Origin: Christiangramia oceanisediminis
Lineage (GTDB): Bacteria > Bacteroidota > Bacteroidia > Flavobacteriales > Flavobacteriaceae
Length of the DNA stretch: 64,000 nt
Assembly: GCF_022570735.2 (NCBI RefSeq)
Contig: NZ_JANCNS010000002.1
Span: 248,001-312,000 of the forward strand
Direction of reading: 5' to 3'
The position numbers were made by a program, and so were the translations under genes. Under the pieces are notes generated by a model. The model saw only the letters and a program-made list of their open reading frames with translations. It ran no database searches and was not told the DNA's origin. Below are positions 18,359 to 27,658 of this stretch, piece by piece. The first letter of the stretch is position 1, and every line of letters begins with the position of its first letter.

Positions 18359-19132
18359 TTAAGATGTGAATTTGGTACCAACATCCTTACCGCTCATGAT
18401 ATCGAGAATCACATTATCTCTTTTCCCGTTGGCGATATAAGTTGGGATGTTCTTGGCAGCAGTTCCCTTGGCGATCTTGATCTTGGATTCCATACCACCA
18501 CGGCCTTCGCCTTCACCTTTATCACTTTCCTGAACGTATTTTTCAACGTTTTCATCGATCTGTACTTTGTTCAGTTTTTCTGAATCGTCATCTTCAGGGT
18601 GACCGGTATAAAGTCCTTCGGTGTCACTAAGGATGATCAGTTTTTCGGCCCCGATCAGTTCAGAAACCAGGCTTGCCAGTTCATCGTTATCAGAGAACAT
18701 GGACATGGTTACCGAAACAGCGTCATCTTCGTTTGCGATAGGAATGATTCCTTCAGATAACAGAGATTCGTAACAATTGATCATGTTTTCCCTGTGAATT
18801 CCTGGGCTAAAGTCTCTTTTTGTGGCCAGTACCTGCGCACATCTCATTCCGTAATCATGGAAAATACTGTAGTAGTGGCGCATCATTCTTGGTTGACCAA
18901 CCGAAGAATACACCTGTCTTCTTTTACTATCGTCCTTAATGCTGATCTCGCCAAGGATCTCCTTACCGGCAATAGCAGAACCAGAAGATACAAGTACCAC
19001 CATAATATCTTCTTCATATAAAGTGGCAATCTGGCGAACCAGGCTCTTCAAAACTGGGCCTAAAATTCTATTGTCTTTGTTGGTCATTACATTGGTACCA
19101 ACTTTTACAACAATCCTTCTCTTTTTATCCAT
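18359..19132 (-). CDS. proB: Glutamate 5-kinase (without PUA domain)
   Basis: 257 residues, amino-acid kinase fold only. It opens RRIVVKVGTNVM and has VSSGSAIAGKEI, PIANEDDAVSV and GEGEGRGGMESKI, the expected nucleotide and glutamate sites. The C-terminal PUA domain of E. coli ProB (367 residues) is absent, as in many shorter homologues. It makes gamma-glutamyl phosphate and is the usual proline feedback point. It lies between proC (34-bp gap) and proA. Confidence 0.95.
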   Translation of the reverse strand: MDKKRRIVVKVGTNVMTNKDNRILGPVLKSLVRQIATLYEEDIMVVLVSSGSAIAGKEILGEISIKDDSKRRQVYSSVGQPRMMRHYYSIFHDYGMRCAQVLATKRDFSPGIHRENMINCYESLLSEGIIPIANEDDAVSVTMSMFSDNDELASLVSELIGAEKLIILSDTEGLYTGHPEDDDSEKLNKVQIDENVEKYVQESDKGEGEGRGGMESKIKIAKGTAAKNIPTYIANGKRDNVILDIMSGKDVGTKFTS

Positions 19133-19166
19133 CTTTTAGAGTCTTTCGTTTTTGGTATATGGTTAA

Positions 19167-19973
19167 TTATTTTTCTTCTCCAAGTTCAACCGCTCTGTCA
19201 AAGGCTGCATAAGCGGCCTCCTTAATAAGTTCCTTTACATTATTATCATCCATGGAGTCCAGGGCAGCTCTGGTAGTTCCACCTTTAGATGCAACGCGTT
19301 CCATCCAGGTATCTGGCGAAAGGTCATTTCTATTGAACAATTCCACCGCTCCCTCGAAGGTCTGGCTAACCAGCACCCTGGAATCGTTATTAGAGAATCC
19401 CATTTTTAAGGCAGCTTCCAGCATTGACTGCATAAAATAGAATACATAAGCTGGTCCGCTTCCCGAGATACCGGTGGAAGCATCTATATAATTCTCGTTC
19501 TTAACATGGATGGATTCCCCGGTCGTATCGAGCAGGTTTCTTACCATAAGTAATTCCACTCTCGAAACTTCCTTAGATTCGGTAAAAGAAGTGACACCTT
19601 TACCTACCTGTGCCGGAAGGTTGGGCATGGATCTTACGACCTTTTTAGCACCAAGGCCATCCTGTATTTTGGCAATGGTAACTCCGGCCATAAGGGAAAC
19701 AAATATTTGCTCCTTATTAACCATAGAACGCATCTCTTCAAAGAGTTCGTCGCAATGGTAAGGTTTTACTGCTATGAATACCATATCGGCTTGGGGCAGG
19801 CAGTCTTCCAGTTTTTCGTAAACGTCGAAGTGATCAAGTTCACTTAAACGGGCAATAACATCTGCCGATTTATCGAATACCATTAAATTTCTTCGATTAA
19901 GAACGGCCGATCTCGCCATTCCTTCGGCGTAGGTTAAACCCATGTTTCCTGCTCCAATAACTAATGTTTTCAT
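19167..19973 (-). CDS. proC: Pyrroline-5-carboxylate reductase
   Basis: Starts MKTLVIGAGNMG, the NADPH-binding motif at the very N-terminus as in other ProC proteins. An in-frame ATG at 19994 would add only seven basic residues. VKPYHCDEL, SLMAGVTI, VRSMPNLPAQVGKG and the family motif GISGSGPAYVFYFMQ are present. It performs the last step of proline synthesis. It is first in the minus-strand proC-proB-proA operon. An inverted repeat at 20027-20075 lies 54-102 bp upstream of the start codon. Confidence 0.95.
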   Translation of the reverse strand: MKTLVIGAGNMGLTYAEGMARSAVLNRRNLMVFDKSADVIARLSELDHFDVYEKLEDCLPQADMVFIAVKPYHCDELFEEMRSMVNKEQIFVSLMAGVTIAKIQDGLGAKKVVRSMPNLPAQVGKGVTSFTESKEVSRVELLMVRNLLDTTGESIHVKNENYIDASTGISGSGPAYVFYFMQSMLEAALKMGFSNNDSRVLVSQTFEGAVELFNRNDLSPDTWMERVASKGGTTRAALDSMDDNNVKELIKEAAYAAFDRAVELGEEK

Positions 19974-20551
19974 CTTGTGTTTTTTGGTTTTCATTTTTTA
20001 AATGGCTTTTTACCATTTCTTAATTCGCCCCAATTGGCGCAAAGACCATGCGATAAATGGAAATTTAATTGGGGCACGTTGTTTTGAAGGAATAATTTAG
20101 CCTGATTTTGAGGAAAGAGGCCCTAATAAAAGCATAAATTCTATTAAAATATCCTAAATTCTATTTGAGCATACCTGATAAAAGCACAGCCAGGTCTAAG
20201 AATTATTAAATTTATCGTTAAACTGAGGAGCCATAAATGCGAATCTGGTATTGAGCAGTTTGATTGAAGATTGAGGTTTATTAAAAAAATGTTATAATTA
20301 ATATCAAATGCTGCTAATTCTTCCATATTTGCACTTTTGGCAATAACCGGAAATTTTGTCAGTATTTACAGAATTTCAATATTTATCATTATCAAAATCT
20401 GCCAAAATAGGCGTATTTTAGCTATAATTAGAGCTTTGTAGGCATTTGATCAATAAATGTTTGATATGCAATAAATGGTTTGGCTAAAAATGCATATAAT
20501 GCTGTTTTTAATAATCCTCGGGATTAAATTTTAAACCTACTACCCTAATTA
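19974..20551 (-). other. Divergent intergenic region between proC and the photosensory operon
   Basis: About 578 bp without a supported gene. It must hold divergent promoters. GCCCCAATT (20027-20035) and AATTGGGGC (20067-20075) form a 9-bp perfect inverted repeat 31 bp apart on the proC side. On the other side TTTG (20435) and AATGTTTG (20456-20463) loosely fit the flavobacterial promoter pattern TTG-N19-TAnnTTTG. A 60-codon frame in the middle was judged spurious. Confidence 0.5.
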
Positions 20552-23500
20552 ATGGAAAATAATAATGAAAGTCCTGCTTTAGAGCCCGCTAGTGAAACAA
20601 TTTCGGATCAAACCAGGATCATTGCCATAGGCGCCAGTGCGGGTGGCCTTGAAGCTTTAAAGATGTTTTTCAAAAGTATCCCCGCTGGAGACAACAATGC
20701 CTATGTTGTTATTCAGCATCTTTCCCCGGATTATAAAAGCATGATGGGAGAATTACTTAAAAAGAACAGCAATCTGCCCATTGTCCAGATATCAGACGAG
20801 ATGGAGGTAAAACCTGGTCACATCTATCTTATTCCTCCGGCGAATAACCTTATTCTTGAAAATGACCTTTTGATTCTGAAGGAAAAACCTAAAACTCAGA
20901 TTCTTAATCTTCCAATAGATCTGTTCTTCGAATCTTTAGCTAAAGAACGTAAGGAAAAAGCTATTGGAATTGTTCTTAGTGGAACAGGAAGCGATGGAAC
21001 CAGGGGTGTTAGAGCGATCAAGGAAAATGATGGAATGGTGATGGTACAGGAACCGGCTGAATCCAAATTTGACGGTATGCCTAAAAGCGCTATTAATACT
21101 GGTCTTATAGATTATATCCTGTCAGCTGGCGAGATGGGACCTGAACTAAAGAATTTTATTTCTACCCCACCCATTTTTCATTTCAAGGATGGTGATGTTC
21201 AGTATGATGAAAAAGAACTGAATAAGATACTTACTTATATAGACGAAAAGGCCGGACTGGATTTTAGAGAATATAAGTATGCAACCCTGGCCCGAAGAGT
21301 GGCCAGAAGGGTGAATATTTGCAAATGCACCAACTTAAAAGAATATTACGAATACCTAACTAATAATGAAGAAGAGGTAGATATCCTGTACCGGGAATTC
21401 CTTATTGGAGTGACCAAGTTCTTCCGGGATGAGAAGGTTTGGGAGGTTTTAAGGACAAAGGTCTTCCCTAAATTGATCGAAGATAAGGAAGATGGGGACG
21501 TCCTTAAAGTATGGGATGTGGGATGTAGCACAGGTGAAGAAGCTTACTCATTTGCGATGTGCCTGCATGAGGAAATGGAAAAACAGGGCAAGGATCTCGA
21601 AATTAAAATCTTCGCTACAGATATTTCGCAGCCGCATCTTGATATTGGAAGCAAAGGTATATATCCCGAAAGTATTGTTGCCGATGTGTCTAAAGACATG
21701 TTGCTAAAGTACTTTCTAAGCAAGGCGAACAGTTATCAGATCATCGAAAAGATTAGGAGAATGGTGATCTTCTCCCAGCATAATATTATTAAGAACCCGC
21801 CATTCAGCAATATGGATATGGTGGTGTGCAGGAATTTGTTGATCTATTTCCAGAACAGTATTCAAAGAAAGGCTTTGAATATGTTGCATTATTCGCTAAA
21901 GGAAGATGGAGTATTGGTTCTGGGAACCAGCGAAAGCGTGCATTCACATAAAGATCATTTCAAGGAAATAGATCGCAGATGGAAGATCTACCGAAATATT
22001 AAGCCCAGCAAGCGACTTAAGAACGGAATTAGTCCATCTCCCACCTTGCCTGGGAAGGAGAATAAGCTTATGGAAAACAGGTCTAACAGGGCCCGTAAGA
22101 ACTTCCGTACCAGCTCAAATCCTATAAGACAGAAATTACAGGGAGAACTTAACGAAGCGATCCTTGACCAGTTTGGAGGAGCTTCTATTTTTATTGATTC
22201 TGATTATAATATTTTACAGGCAGTAGGAGAATTTAGGAAATATGCGAACCTTCCGGTTAGCGGTTTTTCAATTAACCTGCTGGACATGCTGGAAAGTGAT
22301 CTAAAATACATAGTTCAGTCCACCCTTTCCAAAGCACATCGTGACCAGAAAAAAGTGATCTATAAGGATGCGCCGGTTAAACAGGAAGAAGGAAAACTGG
22401 CTGCAGATATCATTATCAAACCTTTTCTGGAGCACAACCTGGAAGGAGAAACCAGCTACGTGATCACCTTTGTCGAAAAGGAGATCAAAACCCAGGACCT
22501 TACCGAGGTGGCAAGAATAAGCCCTTCAAATCAAACGAAAGAGTATGTAGCCAGCCTGGAAGATGAATTGAAGAGAACAAAGGAAGATTTGCAAACTTCC
22601 CTCGAGGAGATTGAAACAAGTAATGAGGAATTGCAGGCCGCCAATGAAGAACTGCTGGCTTCCAACGAGGAACTGCAAAGTACCAACGAGGAGCTGCAGA
22701 GTGTAAACGAGGAAATCAATACGGTGAATGCCGAAAACATCCAGAAGATGGATGACCTGGCAGCCTTGAATGCAGATATGAACAACCTGCTCAAAAGTAC
22801 CGATATTGGGGTGATCTTCCTGGATTCAGATTTCAAGATCAGGAAATTTACACCGGCCATCAAGAAACACTTTAGCCTATTGAACGGTGATATTGGCAGG
22901 CCTATCGATAATTTCACTAATAGTTTTGGATTGAGCAGGAAACAAAGTTTTCTTGATCGATGCCACAAGGTTCTGAAGACCGGTAAAATCCTGGAGAAGC
23001 ATATCGTATCGCGTGAAGGTAAAAATTACCTGCAGCGAATTTCTCCTTATATGGATTCCGATCAAAATATTAACGGTGTAGTGATTACATTCATCGATAT
23101 CGAGAATATTCAGAAATCCAAGGAAAAGCTCATCGCCAGTGAAAAAAGATTCAAATCTTTTTACGAAGATGATCCGGTACTCCATATAAGTGTGGATCCT
23201 AAATCTTCCAGAATTGTACAGTGTAATAAAAAGACGGTGCAAAAGCTGGGGTATAGTTCTAAAGAAAGTATTGTTGGGAAGGAGATCTTTGACCTTTTTG
23301 ATGATGACTCCAAATTGCCAAGTCTAAACCTTAAAAAAGGTGTGAATAAGTTTGGTGAGGTAGTGAATGTGGAACTCAAGATGCTCACCAAAAGGAAGAA
23401 GGTATTGCCGGTAATCCTCAATGCTACCGCGGAGAGAGATGAAACCAACAATATCAAGACCATCAGGTATACCTGTGTGGATATTTCAGCTTTAAAGGAG

Positions 23501-24214
23501 GCTCAGAATCAATTAAAAGAACAGAAGAACGACCTGGAACGTGCCAACAGGGACCTGGAACAATTCGTATCCATCTGCTCACATGACCTTCAGGAGCCTC
23601 TAGCGACCATAAAATTTGGTAGTGATGTGCTGGGGAAAATGTATGCAGCCCAACTGGATGAGAAAGGTGAGAACTATATAAAATATATTAAGAATGCTTC
23701 AGACAGGCTTTCATCACAGATCAGGGCCTTACTGGAACATTCCAGGATTGGAAAGAATGGTAAGAAGACCCTGGTAGATACCCGCGAAGCCGTAGAAGTG
23801 GTAAAATATGACCTTGGCAAAAGTATTAAGGACAGGAAAGCTACCATCCATATTGGAGATCTTCCCAAGATCAAGGCTTATGAAGTCGAACTTCGTTTGC
23901 TCTTTCAGAACCTTATTAGCAATGCCATAAAATATGTTCCTAAAGACAAAAAGCCGGAAATAAGGATTTCGGCCTATAGAGAAGGAAAGTACTGGGTTTT
24001 CTCTATCATGGATAATGGTGTTGGGATCTCCAAGGAAGATCAGAAGAATATTTTCACCATATTCAACCGCGTACCTGGAAACGAAGATATGGAAGGTACC
24101 GGAGTAGGACTGGCTCATGTAGAAAAGATCGTTCTGCTTCATGAAGGAAGCATTTGGGTAGATTCCCAGGAAGGGGTAGGGAGTACCTTTTATTTTAAAC
24201 TTAAAGCAGACTAA
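20552..24214 (+). CDS. CheB-CheR-PAS-histidine kinase fusion protein
   Basis: 1220 residues. Order: a CheB methylesterase domain (about 22-200; triad Ser29 in GASAGG, His56, Asp148 in SGTGSDGT); a CheR methyltransferase (about 215-480; SAM motif WDVGCSTGEEAYS at 321-333); a long coiled coil of repeated SNEELQ units (about 665-755); two PAS domains (about 757-985); a HisKA box with His1011 in CSHDLQEP; and a HATPase_c domain to the end (DNGVGIS, GTGVGLAHV). It is soluble and has no receiver domain. The next gene, a phytochrome, starts at the base after its stop. CheB and CheR normally edit chemoreceptor methylation, but no chemoreceptor or flagellar gene is nearby, so its target is unknown. 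Confidence 0.93.
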   Translation: MENNNESPALEPASETISDQTRIIAIGASAGGLEALKMFFKSIPAGDNNAYVVIQHLSPDYKSMMGELLKKNSNLPIVQISDEMEVKPGHIYLIPPANNLILENDLLILKEKPKTQILNLPIDLFFESLAKERKEKAIGIVLSGTGSDGTRGVRAIKENDGMVMVQEPAESKFDGMPKSAINTGLIDYILSAGEMGPELKNFISTPPIFHFKDGDVQYDEKELNKILTYIDEKAGLDFREYKYATLARRVARRVNICKCTNLKEYYEYLTNNEEEVDILYREFLIGVTKFFRDEKVWEVLRTKVFPKLIEDKEDGDVLKVWDVGCSTGEEAYSFAMCLHEEMEKQGKDLEIKIFATDISQPHLDIGSKGIYPESIVADVSKDMLLKYFLSKANSYQIIEKIRRMVIFSQHNIIKNPPFSNMDMVVCRNLLIYFQNSIQRKALNMLHYSLKEDGVLVLGTSESVHSHKDHFKEIDRRWKIYRNIKPSKRLKNGISPSPTLPGKENKLMENRSNRARKNFRTSSNPIRQKLQGELNEAILDQFGGASIFIDSDYNILQAVGEFRKYANLPVSGFSINLLDMLESDLKYIVQSTLSKAHRDQKKVIYKDAPVKQEEGKLAADIIIKPFLEHNLEGETSYVITFVEKEIKTQDLTEVARISPSNQTKEYVASLEDELKRTKEDLQTSLEEIETSNEELQAANEELLASNEELQSTNEELQSVNEEINTVNAENIQKMDDLAALNADMNNLLKSTDIGVIFLDSDFKIRKFTPAIKKHFSLLNGDIGRPIDNFTNSFGLSRKQSFLDRCHKVLKTGKILEKHIVSREGKNYLQRISPYMDSDQNINGVVITFIDIENIQKSKEKLIASEKRFKSFYEDDPVLHISVDPKSSRIVQCNKKTVQKLGYSSKESIVGKEIFDLFDDDSKLPSLNLKKGVNKFGEVVNVELKMLTKRKKVLPVILNATAERDETNNIKTIRYTCVDISALKEAQNQLKEQKNDLERANRDLEQFVSICSHDLQEPLATIKFGSDVLGKMYAAQLDEKGENYIKYIKNASDRLSSQIRALLEHSRIGKNGKKTLVDTREAVEVVKYDLGKSIKDRKATIHIGDLPKIKAYEVELRLLFQNLISNAIKYVPKDKKPEIRISAYREGKYWVFSIMDNGVGISKEDQKNIFTIFNRVPGNEDMEGTGVGLAHVEKIVLLHEGSIWVDSQEGVGSTFYFKLKAD

Positions 24215-26425
24215 ATGCCCCAAATAAGCTATCCTGAAAAAGTGGATATCACGAACTGTGATAAGGAACCTATTCATATAATAGGGCAATCTCAATCTCA
24301 CGGAGTCATCATTGCCTGCGACAGGTCGAAACTTATAATCACCCAAACGGGGCAGAATACTCAAGATTTTTTTGGGATGCCATATACCCAACTTCTTGGT
24401 AAACCCTTAAAAGACCTGATAGGTGAAGAGCTTATCAGGATCTTTGATAACCGGGGTACTGAGGATGCCCGTCTTCCTGAAAGGGAGATCACGATAAATG
24501 GTACCGAGTTCATAATGGTTCCTCATTTTTCTGGGAAAAGCATCATCATTGATTTTGAGCCAATCGCCTCGAATCATAACCCATACGAATACCAGCGACA
24601 GCTATCAAATATTCTCAATATTCTTAATGCTTCTGAAACGCCTGAAGACCTCTGTAATGATGCAGCTAAGATAACCCGGGATGTCTTTGGATATGATCGG
24701 GTAATGGTTTACAAGTTCGATGAAGAATGGAACGGTGAAGTGATCGCGGAAAAGAAAAATGAAGATCTGGAAAGCTGGCTGGGACTGCATTATCCTGCGA
24801 GCGATATTCCGAAGCAGTCTAGAGCCTTGTTCATGAAGCACCGGGTTCGCATCATAAGCGATGTGAATTACGAACCTGTGCCAATCGAACCCGAACTTTC
24901 TCCAATTGACCATGAACCGCTGGATCTTTCCCGGTCTGAATTAAGGGGAGTTTCACCAATTCATATAGAATACCTTCAGAATATGAATGTGGGAGCATCA
25001 CTTACAGCTGCACTTATCAGCAACGGCAAATTATGGGGACTGCTTGCCTGTCATCATTATTCTTCCAAACATATTAATTATTATCAAAGGCAAACCTGTG
25101 AATTCCTAACCCAGATATTTTCTAATGAACTTAGCCTGAAGGAATCCAGTAAATATATCGCCAAACTGGATGAATGGGAGATCGTTAGGGAAAAACTGGT
25201 AAAACAGGTAGAAGAAAAGGGTAAGATAAAAAAGGGATTATCCCAGATGAAGGTGCTTTTCACCGATTTGATGGAATGTGAGGGAGGAGCTTTACTGCTC
25301 GACGGAAAAATTATTTTGATAGGGAAAACACCAGGAAAGAAAGAGGTGCATCAACTTGTTGACGAGTTTTTATCCAAACAGCCTGATTCCCTGTTTTTTA
25401 CCAAAAATTTATCTGCTGTATATCCAGGCGCCAGCCGTTTCACTGAAACTGCCTCCGGGATCCTCAGCGTAAAACTGGGTAGAAGTGACAGGGATTTCCT
25501 GATGTGGTTCCGGCCAGAAGTTGTCCAGAACGTTAGTTGGGGAGGCAATCCCGACAATAAAGCTTCGTTTGATGAAACAAAACAACGCATCACTCCCAGG
25601 AAATCATTCGAAAAATGGACCCAGGAGCTAACCGGGGTTTCAGATCCATGGATGGATTACCAGTTGGGTGCAGCCAGGGCGATACGTGAAAGCATAAGCA
25701 ACCTGATCCAGGAAAAACAAAAGATCAAGATCGCCAAATTGAACGATCAGTTACGAGTGGCTCATGATGAACTGGAGTTGTTTAGCCAGGGACTTTCCCA
25801 TGACCTTAAAGCACCATTAAGAGGAATTGACGGCTATGCCCATATTCTTAAAGAAGACCATTACCAATCCCTGGACCGTGATGGCCAGAAGGCTATCGAT
25901 ACTATTTTGAGCTCAACCAGCGAAATGCAGGAACATATAGATAATATACTTTCCTTCGCAGGTGTAACTGGCCAGAATATCGAAAAGAACATTTTTTCGG
26001 TGAATTATATGGTAGAGGATATCCTCGAATCCTTCAATGTGAAATCTACTTATCCTGCAACGAAAATCGTAATGGAAAAAGATTTGCCCAGGATGATGGC
26101 CGATAAACGGATGATGCTTCAGGTTTGGTCCAATCTGCTGGCCAATGCTCTGAAATATTCCGAAAGGGAAAAAGAGCCTATTGTTGAAATTGGGGCCAGG
26201 GGCATCAACGGGAAAACCACCTATTTTGTTAAGGACAATGGAATAGGATTCGATCCGAAATATAAAGAAGATATCTTTAACCTGTTTTCAAGGTATTCCG
26301 GAGATAACTTCAAGGGTACCGGTATAGGCCTTGCCATCGTGAAAAAGATCATTGAAAAGCATAATGGAATGATCTGGGCCGAAAGTGAGCCCGGTGAGGG
26401 TTCAACCTTCTATTTCCATGTTTAA
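24215..26425 (+). CDS. bphP: Bacteriophytochrome histidine kinase
   Basis: 736 residues with PAS, GAF, PHY, HisKA and HATPase_c domains. The biliverdin-attaching cysteine is Cys15 in the N-terminal motif TNCDKEPIHI. The GAF domain carries PASDIP (194-199) and VMVYKFDEEWNGEVIAE. The usual IQPHG motif reads SQSHG. The kinase has His529 in LSHDLKAPLRG, an N-box in SNLLANALKYS and DNGIGFD. It should sense red/far-red light using biliverdin made by the heme oxygenase encoded two genes downstream, and phosphorylate a partner receiver. It begins directly after the stop of the CheB-CheR kinase gene, so the two are tightly coupled. Confidence 0.95.
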   Translation: MPQISYPEKVDITNCDKEPIHIIGQSQSHGVIIACDRSKLIITQTGQNTQDFFGMPYTQLLGKPLKDLIGEELIRIFDNRGTEDARLPEREITINGTEFIMVPHFSGKSIIIDFEPIASNHNPYEYQRQLSNILNILNASETPEDLCNDAAKITRDVFGYDRVMVYKFDEEWNGEVIAEKKNEDLESWLGLHYPASDIPKQSRALFMKHRVRIISDVNYEPVPIEPELSPIDHEPLDLSRSELRGVSPIHIEYLQNMNVGASLTAALISNGKLWGLLACHHYSSKHINYYQRQTCEFLTQIFSNELSLKESSKYIAKLDEWEIVREKLVKQVEEKGKIKKGLSQMKVLFTDLMECEGGALLLDGKIILIGKTPGKKEVHQLVDEFLSKQPDSLFFTKNLSAVYPGASRFTETASGILSVKLGRSDRDFLMWFRPEVVQNVSWGGNPDNKASFDETKQRITPRKSFEKWTQELTGVSDPWMDYQLGAARAIRESISNLIQEKQKIKIAKLNDQLRVAHDELELFSQGLSHDLKAPLRGIDGYAHILKEDHYQSLDRDGQKAIDTILSSTSEMQEHIDNILSFAGVTGQNIEKNIFSVNYMVEDILESFNVKSTYPATKIVMEKDLPRMMADKRMMLQVWSNLLANALKYSEREKEPIVEIGARGINGKTTYFVKDNGIGFDPKYKEDIFNLFSRYSGDNFKGTGIGLAIVKKIIEKHNGMIWAESEPGEGSTFYFHV

Positions 26426-26491
26426 CAATTCTTAATTGCCAGATTTGACCTTTTGTAATATTTTCGCATTCCTATCCGGAACAGATTATAA

Positions 26492-27049
26492 ATGATAAAA
26501 TCCCTAAGAATATTATTGGTTGAAGATAACCAAACCGATGTCCAGCTAATCAAAAGGCAGATTGGTAAGATCGTGGAATCTCCTCTTATCGAAGTGTGTG
26601 AAAATATGGAGGATTGCAGGCAGCATCTCGTGAATTTTGCGCCAGACGTGGTTCTTTCAGATTATAACCTGCCTACCTGCACCGGTTTGGATATTATGGA
26701 GCTGGTGAAGGATTTTGACAGCGAGATCGAATTCATTTTTATCACCGGGACCATACAGGATGAAGAACTGGCAGCAAATACAATTCTTAGTGGAGCTTCG
26801 GGCTATATTCTTAAAAAACATATGAATGTGCTCAGTGAAAAACTTGAGCCACTATTTAAAAAGCTCGTGGTTAATATGGTTGCCAGGGAAGAGCTTCGAG
26901 AACGAATTCGAAATAATAAGATCACAGTTAACCAGATCTATGATTATCTGGATCAGATCAATACTGATAATAAGGAACACGTAGAAAATATTGAGAAGAT
27001 TAAGTCGGCGATTAACAGGTTTAAGGTAAACGACGATGAAGATTCTTGA
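26492..27049 (+). CDS. Response regulator, receiver domain with C-terminal helical extension
   Basis: 185 residues. A receiver domain fills 1-125: acidic pair Glu11-Asp12, phosphoacceptor Asp57 in VVLSDYNLP, Thr in FITGT, and Lys in YILKKH. There is no DNA-binding domain. The last 60 residues are charged and helical. Single-domain receivers of this kind (Rcp1-like) are common partners of phytochrome kinases. It follows bphP after 66 bp and its last 14 bp overlap the heme oxygenase gene. With two upstream kinases lacking receivers, it is the obvious shared phosphate acceptor (inference). Confidence 0.9.
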   Translation: MIKSLRILLVEDNQTDVQLIKRQIGKIVESPLIEVCENMEDCRQHLVNFAPDVVLSDYNLPTCTGLDIMELVKDFDSEIEFIFITGTIQDEELAANTILSGASGYILKKHMNVLSEKLEPLFKKLVVNMVAREELRERIRNNKITVNQIYDYLDQINTDNKEHVENIEKIKSAINRFKVNDDEDS

Positions 27050-27596
27050 TAGTTTAAGACAGGCCACTGCCGAATTGCATCATAGACTGGAAGGTGAAAA
27101 TCTTACTGGTAAAATTATGGATCATTCCATAAGCCTGGAAGAATATAAACTGCTCATCTACCAGAATTTTATTGCCTATAGAAGTGTTGAAAAAGCCATC
27201 AGTGGTTTTCTTCCTATTGCTGAAATGCAGAAAACTTCCCAACTGGAAAAAGACCTGAAAAGTCTGGGCGTTCCGGTTCCAGGCGAGGAGCATGATATCC
27301 ATTTTGACTGCAAAGATGAGATGGAAGCCATTGGAGCAGCCTACGTGCTTGAAGGCTCTGCCATGGGAGGTCTTATGATTGGGAAAGAACTTAAGAATTG
27401 CCAGATCTCGCAACTGATATCAGAACAACATTTTTTTTCCGGTGAAAGAAGCAGTATGGCCGGCTGGAATAAATTCCTGAAGTTTCTTCGTTCCAGGGAA
27501 TTTGATCAAAACCAGGTAAATAAGGCCTGTGATAAGGCCAAAGAGACCTTTCTCCTTTTTGAACAGGCTTTTGATACCGTTCCAGGTAATTGCTAA
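27036..27596 (+). CDS. bphO: Biliverdin-producing heme oxygenase
   Basis: 186 residues, all helical. The proximal heme ligand is expected at His15 or His16 in ELHHRLEG, and the distal helix glycines appear in YVLEGSAMGGLMIGK. This form matches the heme oxygenases found beside bacteriophytochromes. It opens heme to biliverdin, CO and iron, supplying the chromophore for BphP. Its start overlaps the response-regulator gene by 14 bp, so it is translationally coupled to the light-sensing operon. Confidence 0.92.
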   Translation: MKILDSLRQATAELHHRLEGENLTGKIMDHSISLEEYKLLIYQNFIAYRSVEKAISGFLPIAEMQKTSQLEKDLKSLGVPVPGEEHDIHFDCKDEMEAIGAAYVLEGSAMGGLMIGKELKNCQISQLISEQHFFSGERSSMAGWNKFLKFLRSREFDQNQVNKACDKAKETFLLFEQAFDTVPGNC

Positions 27597-27658
27597 CTTC
27601 TTATTGCGAATACCGAAAATAATAACTAGGTTTAATTCTGCAACCTTAATTTTCGGAA

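Noticed and set aside
20144-20326. 60-codon minus-strand frame between proC and the photosensory operon
   Set aside because: AT-rich composition, no recognisable motif, and a position in a divergent promoter region make it likely to be chance.
22600-22740. Tandem DNA repeats coding SNEELQ units
   Set aside because: They are the coiled-coil heptads usual for CheB-CheR-PAS fusion proteins, not a mobile or CRISPR-like repeat.
22531-22968. 145-codon minus-strand frame within the CheB-CheR kinase gene
   Set aside because: It mirrors the SNEELQ coiled-coil repeats of the real gene and has Ser/Leu-rich shadow composition.
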